6,309 bases of DNA from Alphaproteobacteria bacterium (GTDB lineage: Bacteria; Pseudomonadota; Alphaproteobacteria; Geminicoccales; Geminicoccaceae): NCBI GenBank assembly GCA_026982585.1, contig JALSGW010000035.1, positions 1-6,309 of the forward strand, read 5' to 3'. How positions within the stretch are numbered: position 1 is the stretch's first letter; each line of letters opens with the position of its first letter. The position numbers and the translations under genes are program-made. The notes below the pieces were generated by a model. The model was not told where the DNA came from, ran no database searches, and was given only the letters and a program-made list of their open reading frames with translations. Positions 1 to 4,623 of this stretch are shown here, one piece after another.

Positions 1-1
1 C

Positions 2-289
2 ATCGCCCTGCGGCTGGGACTGCGGTACGTGTATGTGGGCAATGTGGACGACGAAGAGGCGGAGAGCACCTATTGCCCCGGCTGCGGCCTCAAGGTGGTC
101 GGCCGCTTTTGGTATCGGATCACGGCCTGGGAGCTCGATGGAAGCGGACGGTGCCGGCGCTGCGGCAGCCGGATCCCCGGCCGCTTCGAGGCCCGGCCGG
201 GAGTCTTCGGGCCGCGGCGGCGGCTCTTGCCTTGGGTTGGTGGATCTGATGTGAGAGCGGCCATGCCGGAGCGGTGCTCCGGCGTGTGA
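2..289 (+). CDS. amrS: AmmeMemoRadiSam system radical SAM enzyme AmrS, C-terminal fragment (5' end outside window)
   Basis: The last 95 codons of a gene that begins upstream, ending at TGA 287-289. The visible protein starts IALRLGLRYVYVGNV. It then has a CPGCG motif (fragment residues 25-29), the segment GRFWYRITAW, a CRRCG motif (residues 51-55) and IPGRF. This order (YVYVGNV, CPxCG, about 20 residues, CxxCG, G-F) is the C-terminal end of the PflA-like radical SAM proteins found in AmmeMemoRadiSam clusters with AMMECR1 and Memo homologues; the four cysteines look like a small metal-binding knuckle. The radical SAM CxxxCxxC core must lie upstream and cannot be checked. The biochemical role of this family is not well established. 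After IPGRF the protein continues about 33 residues in a basic, low-complexity tail, somewhat longer than I would expect. The gene lies 12 nt before the COQ9-family gene and probably shares its transcript. Family assignment is from memory of the motif pattern. Confidence 0.85.
   Translation: MALRLGLRYVYVGNVDDEEAESTYCPGCGLKVVGRFWYRITAWELDGSGRCRRCGSRIPGRFEARPGVFGPRRRLLPWVGGSDVRAAMPERCSGV
265..283 (+). repeat. Perfect 8-bp hairpin across the amrS stop-proximal codons
   Basis: GCCGGAGC (265-272) and GCTCCGGC (276-283) are exact inverted copies around a GGT loop. The hairpin ends 3 nt before the amrS stop codon and just upstream of the Shine-Dalgarno of the next gene (GGGAG, ending about 7 nt before ATG 302). 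No T-tract follows, so it is not a terminator. It could influence ribosome transit or mRNA stability at the junction; this is inference. Confidence 0.45.
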
Positions 290-301
290 GGGAGAGCCGA
301 T

Positions 302-946
302 ATGAGCAGAGACCAGGGTGCCGCGCGCCGCGAGCTCAAGGATCGCCTCCTCGAGGCCGCCCTCCAGCACGCGGCCTTCGAGGGATGGGGCGACCGCACC
401 CTCGAGGCCGCGGCCCGGGATCTCGGCATGGATGCGGCCCAGGCCCGGCGCCTGTTCCCGGCGGGCGGCAGCAGCCTCCTCGCCTGGCTCGAGGACTGGG
501 CGGACCGGCGGATGTTGGAGGAGGTGGCGGGCGAGGATCTGAGCCGGTTGCCCCTGCGCCGGCGGATCGCGCGCCTGGTGCGGGCCCGCTTCCAGGCGCT
601 CGCACCCCATCGCGAGGCCCTGCGGCGGGCGGCGGCGGCGCGGTTGTTGCCCCACCATCTGCCCGAGGGGCTCAAGGCGCTGTGGCGCACGGTGGACCGC
701 ATCTGGAGCACCGCCGGCCTCGGCGATCCCGGCGAGGGCGCCGCCTTCTACAGCCGCAGACTGATGCTCGCCGCCATCCTGCTCGCCACCTTCCTCTACT
801 GGCTCGAGGACGATTCCGAATCCTTCCACGCAAGCTGGTCCTTTTTGGACCGGAGGATCGAGGACGCCCTCACCCTCGGCCGCTGGACGGCCGGCCTCGG
901 CGGCTGGATGCCCTTCGGCCGCCGCCCGCACAGGACCAGTCCCTAA
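302..946 (+). CDS. coq9: COQ9 family protein (ubiquinone biosynthesis accessory, TetR-like fold)
   Basis: A 214-residue protein. Residues 14-60 form a helix-rich N-terminal part with the COQ9/TetR-like pattern (EGWGDRTLEAAARDLGMD, then ARRLFPAGG). The C-terminal part has the family signature YWLEDDSESF (166-175) followed by SWSFLDRRIEDAL (178-190), with the hydrophobic run LMLAAILLATFLY (154-166) just before it. In eukaryotes COQ9 binds lipids and presents the quinone intermediate to the hydroxylase COQ7. Bacterial members, common in alphaproteobacteria, are assumed to assist ubiquinone synthesis at the membrane. The start is supported by GGGAG about 7 nt upstream of ATG 302. It lies 12 nt after amrS and 8 nt before the aminotransferase, in a probable operon. 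A TetR-type regulator is the main alternative because of the shared fold, but the C-terminal WLEDDS...FLDRRI signature argues for COQ9. The length is normal for the family. Confidence 0.88.
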   Translation: MSRDQGAARRELKDRLLEAALQHAAFEGWGDRTLEAAARDLGMDAAQARRLFPAGGSSLLAWLEDWADRRMLEEVAGEDLSRLPLRRRIARLVRARFQALAPHREALRRAAAARLLPHHLPEGLKALWRTVDRIWSTAGLGDPGEGAAFYSRRLMLAAILLATFLYWLEDDSESFHASWSFLDRRIEDALTLGRWTAGLGGWMPFGRRPHRTSP

Positions 947-954
947 GGCCGGCG

Positions 955-2127
955 ATGCAGCCGTCCTTCCGCCCCGACATCCTCCGGCTGCGCCCCTCCC
1001 CGCTCGCCGAGATCGCAGCCCTCGGCCGCGACGATCCCGAGGTGCTGGCGCTGTGGTTCGGCGAAGGCGACGAACCGACGGCGGCCTTCATCCGCGAGGC
1101 GGCGAAGCGAGCCCTCGATGCCGGCCGCACCTTCTACACCCCGCCGCGCGGGCTTCCCGAACTGCGGCGGGCGATCGCGCAATCCTACCGCACGACGCAC
1201 GGCATCGCCATCGATCCCGAGCGCATCACCGTGCCCGGATCGAGCATGCTCGCCCTCCACATCGCCTGCCGCACGGTGCTCGCGCCGGGCGACGAGCTGC
1301 TGGTGCTGGCCCCCTTTTGGCCCAACCTCCGTTTTGCGGCGGAACTCGCGGGTGCCCGGGTGCGGGAGGTCCCCTTGCGGCGCGGTGAAACACGCTGGGA
1401 GCTGGACGTCGAGGCCCTGGCGCGCGCCGTCACCCCCCACACCCGCGCCCTCTACGTGAATTCCCCCGCCAATCCCAGCGGCTGGGTGATGAACGCCGCC
1501 GAGCGGGAGGCGTTGCTCGACTTCTGCCGATCACACCGGCTCGCCGTGCTCGCCGACGAAGTCTACGAGCGGGTGGTCTTCTCGGACGAGCCGGCCGCAC
1601 CGAGCCTGCTCGCCGCGATGGAAGAGGAGGAGCCGCTGTTCGCCGTCGGCGGATTCTCCAAGGCCTGGGCGATGACCGGCTGGCGCGTGGGCTGGCTCGT
1701 CCACCCGCCCGAGCTGGCACCGGCGATGGCGGTCTTGGCCGAGGTCCACAACACCAGCGCCACTTCCTTCGTCCAGTACGCGGCCCTCGCGGCCCTGGAG
1801 GAAGAGGGCGAAACATTCATCGCCCGCCTGCGCGCCCGGCTGGTCCACAACCGCGCCCTGGTGATGGAACTGCTCGGCGATCACCCGCGGGTCGAGCTGC
1901 TTTCGCCGGAAGGCGCCTTCTACGCCTTCCCCAGGATCGCGGGCATCCGCGACAGTGTCGCCTTCTGCCGCCTTTTGTTGCGTCGCAGCAAGGTCGGTCT
2001 GGCCCCCGGCAGCGCCTTCGGGCGCGGGTTCCACGACTATGTGCGCCTGTGTTTCGCGCTCTCGCCGGAACGGCTGCGGGAGGCCTTGTTGCGCCTGCGA
2101 AGTGCGCTCGACGACCGCCGGCCGTAG
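955..2127 (+). CDS. PLP-dependent aminotransferase, class I/II (fold type I)
   Basis: A 390-residue protein with the full fold-type I aminotransferase signature. GEGDEPT (37-42 region) is the N-terminal substrate-loop motif. NSPANPSGW (169-177) contains the conserved Asn at 173. LADEVYERV (199-207) contains Asp201, which contacts the pyridine nitrogen, and Tyr204. SKAWAMTGWRVGW (235-247) carries the Schiff-base Lys236 and the phosphate-binding Arg244. YVRLCFA (362-368) carries Arg364, expected to bind the substrate alpha-carboxylate. All key residues are present, so it should be active, moving an amino group between an amino acid and a 2-oxo acid in the cytoplasm. The exact substrate (aspartate, alanine, aromatic or other) cannot be read from sequence. 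ATG 955 gives the usual family length; an open frame extends upstream through coq9 but shows no homology. The Shine-Dalgarno is weak (AAGG). It is probably the last gene of the amrS-coq9 transcript. Confidence 0.93.
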   Translation: MQPSFRPDILRLRPSPLAEIAALGRDDPEVLALWFGEGDEPTAAFIREAAKRALDAGRTFYTPPRGLPELRRAIAQSYRTTHGIAIDPERITVPGSSMLALHIACRTVLAPGDELLVLAPFWPNLRFAAELAGARVREVPLRRGETRWELDVEALARAVTPHTRALYVNSPANPSGWVMNAAEREALLDFCRSHRLAVLADEVYERVVFSDEPAAPSLLAAMEEEEPLFAVGGFSKAWAMTGWRVGWLVHPPELAPAMAVLAEVHNTSATSFVQYAALAALEEEGETFIARLRARLVHNRALVMELLGDHPRVELLSPEGAFYAFPRIAGIRDSVAFCRLLLRRSKVGLAPGSAFGRGFHDYVRLCFALSPERLREALLRLRSALDDRRP

Positions 2128-2140
2128 GGGTGCTGAGCGA

Positions 2141-2161
2141 GCCATGCGCGGGGCGCATGGC
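2141..2161 (+). repeat. 9-bp perfect hairpin just after the aminotransferase stop
   Basis: GCCATGCGC (2141-2149) pairs exactly with GCGCATGGC (2153-2161) around a GGG loop, 13 nt after the TAG stop. No T-tract follows, so it is not an intrinsic terminator by itself. It may protect the 3' end of the mRNA or be a fragment of a repeat family. Confidence 0.5.
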
Positions 2162-2179
2162 AGATGCGCGCGAGCGACG

Positions 2180-2318
2180 GTTGTGTCGGGGCGGGGGAGA
2201 GGGTATTTGTGCGTTGCAGCAAGGGGAACGGTTCTGCGGTTCCACTTGCGGCGAGTTTCCCTTCCCTCCCTGGCCGATGGTACTTGCGGCTCCCGATCCG
2301 GGAGCCGCCTTTTTGTTT
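2180..2318 (+). ncRNA. Possible short transcript or structured 3' UTR ending at a terminator (speculative)
   Basis: Between the aminotransferase and its terminator there is a second stem: AAGGGGAAC (2221-2229) with GTTTCCCTT (2255-2263), nine pairs including one G-U on the + strand. It is followed by the intrinsic terminator at 2286-2318. A weak promoter-like pair TTGTGT (2180-2185), 17 nt, TATTTG (2203-2208) lies ahead, each hexamer matching consensus at only about 3 of 6 positions. Together they allow a roughly 100-nt small RNA, but the simpler reading is a structured 3' UTR of the operon. Confidence 0.15.
2286..2318 (+). terminator. Intrinsic terminator of the amrS-coq9-aminotransferase transcript
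   Basis: GCGGCTCCCG (2286-2295) and CGGGAGCCGC (2299-2308) form a perfect 10-bp GC-rich stem with a 3-nt loop, followed by CTTTTTGTTT (2309-2318). The T-tract is only on the + strand side, so it stops + strand transcription 158 nt beyond the aminotransferase stop codon. Confidence 0.9.
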
Positions 2319-2331
2319 GGTGTGGAGGAAG

Positions 2332-2356
2332 GAGCCGGCTTGCACGGGGCCGGCTC
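2332..2356 (-). terminator. Weak terminator-like hairpin after the CoA ester lyase gene
   Basis: GAGCCGGC (2332-2339) and GCCGGCTC (2349-2356) form an 8-bp stem with a 9-nt loop, 23 nt downstream of the lyase stop codon on the - strand. The following - strand sequence is CTTCCTCC, which is pyrimidine-rich but not a proper T-tract. It could slow polymerase or block 3' exonuclease; intrinsic termination would be inefficient. Confidence 0.35.
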
Positions 2357-2379
2357 GCCTGGGGTGGGTCGTGCCGGGC

Positions 2380-3258
2380 TCACCCGCCCATGGCCTGGAT
2401 GGCCTCGTGCAGGGCGAGGGTTTTCTCGGCCATGGCCACGTGGAGGTTTTCCACGAGACGGCCGTCCACCACCACCACCCCCCGGCCTTCGGCCCGCGCC
2501 TGCTGCCAGGCGTCGATGATGCGCCTGGCCTGGGCCACCTCTTCCTCGCTCGGGGCGAAGGCGCGGTTGGCGGCCTCGATCTGGCGCGGATGGATCAGGG
2601 TCTTGCCGTCGAAGCCGAGCTCCCGGCCCTGGCGGCAGACCGCTTCGAAGCCTTCCATGTCCTGGAGGTCGAGGTGGACCCCGTCGAGGATGGCGAGGCC
2701 GTTGGCCTTGGCGGCGAGCAGGCAGAGGCCGAGGGAGGTGAGCAGCGGCAAGCGCATGGGCGTGTGCCGGCAGTCGAGTTCGCGGGCGAGATCGGAGGTG
2801 CCCATGACGAAGCAGGTCACCCGGGGATGGGCCTGGGCGATGGCATCGGCGTTGAGCACCCCCCGCGCCGTCTCCAGCATGCACCAAACGGCGAGCTCCT
2901 CCGGCGCACCGTGGGCTTCCAGCACCGCCACCGAGCGGCGCACGAGGTCCGGGGAGTCCACCTTGGGCAGCAGGATGGCGTCGGCGCCGGCGGCGGCCAT
3001 GGCCACCAGATCCTCATACCCCCACGGGGTATCGAGGCCGTTGACGCGCACGATCAGCTCCCGGCGGCCGAAGGCCGCGCGTTCGGTCAGGGTGCGGCGG
3101 ATGATCTCGCGCGCCTCGACCTTGGCGTCCGGCGCGGTGGCGTCCTCGAGGTCGAGGATCACCCCGTCCACCGGCAGGGTCTTGGCCTTTTCCTGGGCGC
3201 GGGTGTTGGAACCCGGCATGTAGAGCACGCTCCGACGGGGCCGAATGGCTATCTTCAT
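2380..3258 (-). CDS. HpcH/HpaI-citrate lyase beta family CoA ester lyase, probable (3S)-malyl-CoA thioesterase
   Basis: A 292-residue TIM-barrel protein of the CitE/malyl-CoA lyase family. RPRRSVLYMPGSN (6-18) is the N-terminal phosphate/CoA loop and DLEDATAPDAK (36-46) follows. RVNGLDTPWG (71-80) carries the conserved Arg71. LLPKVDS (96-102) is next, then MLETARG (127-133) with the metal-ligand Glu129 and GTSDLAREL (153-161) with Asp156. The C-terminal part has GFDGKTLIHP (215-224) and VVVVDGRLVENLH (261-273). The overall wording, including the VVDG-VENLH tail, resembles from memory the alphaproteobacterial Mcl2 type that hydrolyses (3S)-malyl-CoA to malate in the ethylmalonyl-CoA pathway. 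Citramalyl-CoA or beta-methylmalyl-CoA lyase activity is an alternative. ATG 3258 is chosen because AAGGGGAGGA lies 5 nt upstream; an open frame from 3315 adds only 19 basic, non-homologous residues. It follows rpe by 101 nt on the same strand. Confidence 0.87.
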   Translation of the reverse strand: MKIAIRPRRSVLYMPGSNTRAQEKAKTLPVDGVILDLEDATAPDAKVEAREIIRRTLTERAAFGRRELIVRVNGLDTPWGYEDLVAMAAAGADAILLPKVDSPDLVRRSVAVLEAHGAPEELAVWCMLETARGVLNADAIAQAHPRVTCFVMGTSDLARELDCRHTPMRLPLLTSLGLCLLAAKANGLAILDGVHLDLQDMEGFEAVCRQGRELGFDGKTLIHPRQIEAANRAFAPSEEEVAQARRIIDAWQQARAEGRGVVVVDGRLVENLHVAMAEKTLALHEAIQAMGG

Positions 3259-3263
3259 CGCTG

Positions 3264-3273
3264 TCCTCCCCTT
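3264..3273 (-). promoter_or_regulatory. Strong Shine-Dalgarno deciding the CoA ester lyase start
   Basis: On the - strand AAGGGGAGGA ends 5 nt before ATG 3258. It contains a near-complete anti-16S match and selects this ATG over the in-frame start 57 nt upstream, which lies before the ribosome binding site. Confidence 0.75.
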
Positions 3274-3320
3274 GCGCCTGCGCCCCCTCCTTAGCCCCGA
3301 AGGCGCGAGTGGCAAGCAGC

Positions 3321-3338
3321 GCGGAAAAGCCTTCCCGC
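3321..3338 (-). repeat. Small hairpin in the rpe-lyase gap
   Basis: Read on the - strand, GCGGGAA pairs with TTTCCGC around GGCT: seven pairs, one of them G-U, ending 21 nt after the rpe stop. No T-tract follows. It may separate or stabilise the two messages, but chance pairing is quite possible in DNA this GC-rich. Confidence 0.25.
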
Positions 3339-3359
3339 AGTGTGGGACCGCGGCCCCGC

Positions 3360-4031
3360 TCAGCGCCGGGCAGCACCCCGGGCCGCCGCGCGCAGGGCGG
3401 CGATGGCCCGGGCGTAAGGGGGATTTCGGAACACCGCGGATCCCGCCACCAGCACGTCGGCGCCCGCGCGCACCACCAGCGGCGCGGTCTCGGGGTCGAT
3501 GCCGCCGTCCACCTCGATCCGCACCGGTCGCGATCCGATCAGGGCGCGCAGGCGCTCGATCTTCTCCACCATCCCGGGCAGGAAGCGCTGGCCGCCGAAG
3601 CCGGGGTTGACGGTCATCACCAGCACCAGGTCGATGCGGTCGAGCACATAGGCGATGATCTGTTCCGGGGTGTGGGGGTTGAGGCTCACCCCGGCGCGTT
3701 TGCCCAGCGCGGCGATGAGCTGGAGGGTGCGGTCGAGGTGTTTGGTGGCCTCGGCGTGCACGATGATGCGATCAGAGCCGGCGGCGGCGAAGGCTTCGAG
3801 GTAGGGGTCGACGGGCTCGATCATCAGGTGGGTGTCGAAGCACTTGGCGGAATAGGGCCGGATCGCCCGCACCAGTTCGGGGCCGAAGGTGAGGTTGGGC
3901 ACGAAGTGGCCGTCCATGACGTCGAGGTGGATCCAGTCGGCGCCCGCCTCGTCCACCGCCTTCACCTCCTCGCCGAGACGGGCGAAGTCGGCGGCGAGGA
4001 TGGAGGGGGCGATCAGCACCTCACGGCTCAT
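3360..4031 (-). CDS. rpe: Ribulose-phosphate 3-epimerase
   Basis: A 223-residue protein, the normal family length, which interconverts D-ribulose 5-phosphate and D-xylulose 5-phosphate in the pentose phosphate and Calvin pathways. It is a cytoplasmic, metal-dependent TIM barrel. Visible motifs are APSILAADFARLG (8-20) with the active-site Ser10, WIHLDVMDGHFVPN (33-46) with metal ligands His35 and Asp37 and the catalytic base in this segment, THLMIE (67-72) with metal ligand His68, VMTVNPGFGGQRF (138-150) forming the phosphate loop, and IEVDGGID (172-179) with catalytic/metal Asp175. GSAVF (197-201) completes the phosphate site. All catalytic residues are present. ATG 4031 is supported by GGGAG 7 nt upstream. 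The frame stays open to 4130, but that extension runs through the terminator hairpin and is not protein. The strong terminator 36 nt upstream makes its regulation unusual. It may be co-transcribed with the downstream lyase gene. Confidence 0.96.
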   Translation of the reverse strand: MSREVLIAPSILAADFARLGEEVKAVDEAGADWIHLDVMDGHFVPNLTFGPELVRAIRPYSAKCFDTHLMIEPVDPYLEAFAAAGSDRIIVHAEATKHLDRTLQLIAALGKRAGVSLNPHTPEQIIAYVLDRIDLVLVMTVNPGFGGQRFLPGMVEKIERLRALIGSRPVRIEVDGGIDPETAPLVVRAGADVLVAGSAVFRNPPYARAIAALRAAARGAARR

Positions 4032-4067
4032 GGATGTTCTCCCGCTGGCCGGGCGGCCTTGGACCTT

Positions 4068-4103
4068 AAAGAAAAAGGGGTCACCGGAGCGTTCCGGTGA
4101 CCC
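4068..4103 (-). terminator. Strong intrinsic terminator directly upstream of rpe
   Basis: Positions 4078-4088 (GGGTCACCGGA) and 4093-4103 (TCCGGTGACCC) form a perfect 11-bp stem with a 4-nt loop. On the - strand the stem is followed by CTTTTTCTTT (4077-4068), so it stops - strand transcription. The T-tract ends 36 nt before the rpe ATG, too close for a full promoter plus leader between them. It therefore ends either a gap-pgk 3' UTR, a small RNA, or an attenuated rpe leader. Confidence 0.9.
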
Positions 4104-4111
4104 AAATCGCT

Positions 4112-4299
4112 CGTCGGGGAGGCAACACAAGACGCCGGCACTGGCCGGCGGCGGCCGGACGACCGGCCCCGACGCGCCCAGCGATCAGCGCCCTCCGGGT
4201 CCGATCCCCGGCCCGTACGCCGGGCGGAACCAGGCCGCCCGACATACCTCCGACCCCTTGCGGGGAATGCCGTGCACCATATCCACGCGCACCGCGATG
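4112..4299 (-). ncRNA. Candidate structured RNA (rpe leader or small RNA)
   Basis: Upstream of the rpe terminator the - strand can fold into several consecutive stems. In transcript order these are: a CCCC-GCAA-GGGG hairpin with a GNRA-type tetraloop (4265-4254); a 13-bp stem with loop CCTGGTT (4236-4204 region, detailed separately); CCGGG/CCCGG (4211-4195); and a possible three-way junction. The junction is closed by CGTCGGGG (4174-4167) with CCCCGACG (4119-4112) and contains GGCCGG/CCGGCC and GCCGGC/GCCGGC hairpins. The terminator stem follows at once. The extents are approximate. The architecture suits a cis-regulatory leader with expression platform or a 200-250-nt small RNA. GC-rich sequence folds readily, so this rests mainly on the longest stems and the terminator. 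Confidence 0.35.
4214..4246 (-). repeat. 13-bp RNA stem complete only on the - strand
   Basis: Read on the - strand, GTATGTCGGGCGG pairs with CCGCCCGGCGTAC around the 7-nt loop CCTGGTT. Two of the 13 pairs are G-U. On the + strand those two positions become A-C mismatches, so the pairing is orientation-specific and suggests a functional - strand RNA. It sits inside the candidate structured RNA ahead of rpe. Confidence 0.55.
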
Positions 4300-4319
4300 C
4301 CCTGATCTTTCCGCCGCGG

Positions 4320-4384
4320 TTCGGATCCGCCGAAGCCTTCCGAAGGACCGCCGCCGCCCCGGCGCGCGCCAAGGCGGATCCGAA
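4320..4384. repeat. 65-bp palindromic element with 12-bp arms
   Basis: TTCGGATCCGCC (4320-4331) and GGCGGATCCGAA (4373-4384) are exact inverted copies separated by 41 bp. The interior contains another short hairpin (CCTT-CCG-AAGG, 4336-4346) and a GC-only run ending in GGCGCGCGCC. The nested-palindrome layout resembles small dispersed intergenic repeats, but only one copy is in the window, so copy number is unknown. It could instead be part of the 5' portion of a pgk-rpe intergenic transcript. Confidence 0.6.
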
Positions 4385-4560
4385 AGCAAGCGGACACGGC
4401 CAACACGTTCCCACAGGAGCCCGGCTGCCTGCGATCGCCGCGTCGGCTTTCCATCCGATGTGCTGCGCGGAGGCCAACCGCAACCTCCGGCTGCGCGATC
4501 CTGCGCTCCGGCTTTCTCCGGACCACCGCCGTTGTTCATCCCTGGCCGTTTCTGCTGCCA

Positions 4561-4589
4561 TCGATACACCGGCTGGGCCCGCGCGTCCA
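4561..4589 (-). promoter_or_regulatory. Weak sigma70-like promoter candidate after pgk
   Basis: On the - strand TGGACG (4589-4584) is followed after exactly 17 nt by TATCGA (4566-4561). These match TTGACA at 4 of 6 and TATAAT at 3 of 6 positions. Located about 35 nt past the pgk stop, it could start a roughly 490-nt transcript through the structured region toward rpe. Support is only spacing and partial consensus. Confidence 0.2.
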
Positions 4590-4623
4590 CGCGCAAGCGC
4601 GCGAGCGGAGGCGGCGGCCATGT

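Larger units (their letters stand above)
4032..4623. other. 592-bp gap between pgk and rpe with no credible protein gene
   Basis: Several open frames cross this stretch on both strands, but all read as Arg/Pro/Gly/Ala-rich low-complexity translations without recognisable motifs or convincing starts, as expected of GC-rich non-coding DNA. The stretch instead contains inverted repeats concentrated at 4078-4384: a 65-bp palindromic element, several hairpins and a terminator, all described separately. No terminator with a T-tract is visible directly after pgk (4500-4623), so pgk transcription could run into this region. I found no match to the conserved cores I know for RNase P RNA, tmRNA, SRP RNA or the cobalamin riboswitch. 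Confidence 0.6.

Noticed and set aside
70..711. 213-codon open frame on the - strand opposite amrS and coq9
   Set aside because: Arg/Ser-rich low-complexity translation; both overlapping + strand genes have clear family motifs, so this is a GC-rich antisense shadow.
274..954. In-frame N-terminal extension of the aminotransferase back to 274
   Set aside because: It would overlap all of coq9; the translated extension is Arg/Pro/Gly low complexity. ATG 955 gives the normal family start and length.
1531..2145. 204-codon open frame antisense to the aminotransferase
   Set aside because: Its composition (Gln, Val, His, Gly) is what the complement of the aminotransferase codons produces; no motif of its own.
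2164..3294. 376-codon + strand open frame over the lyase gene
   Set aside because: Antisense mirror of the CoA ester lyase, crosses the operon terminator and lacks a recognisable domain.
3309..4100. 263-codon + strand open frame over rpe
   Set aside because: His/Asp/Gly/Glu-rich translation typical of the strand opposite an epimerase gene; it also runs through the terminator.
4180..4530. RNase P RNA, SRP RNA or tmRNA in the gap
   Set aside because: I looked for the conserved cores (GAGGAAAGTCCGG, the 4.5S GGAAGCAGCC loop, the tmRNA tag and TTCGA arm) and found none; phrases such as GTCCGGAGAAAGCCGG are only superficially similar.
4081..4596. 171-codon - strand open frame in the pgk-rpe gap
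   Set aside because: Arg/Gly/Ala-rich with no motif, contains the terminator stem and several hairpins, and competing frames of similar length exist on both strands.
4580..4605. GCGCG-rich inverted repeat just after pgk as its terminator
   Set aside because: Short GC alternations pair in many ways by chance and no T-tract follows on the - strand.
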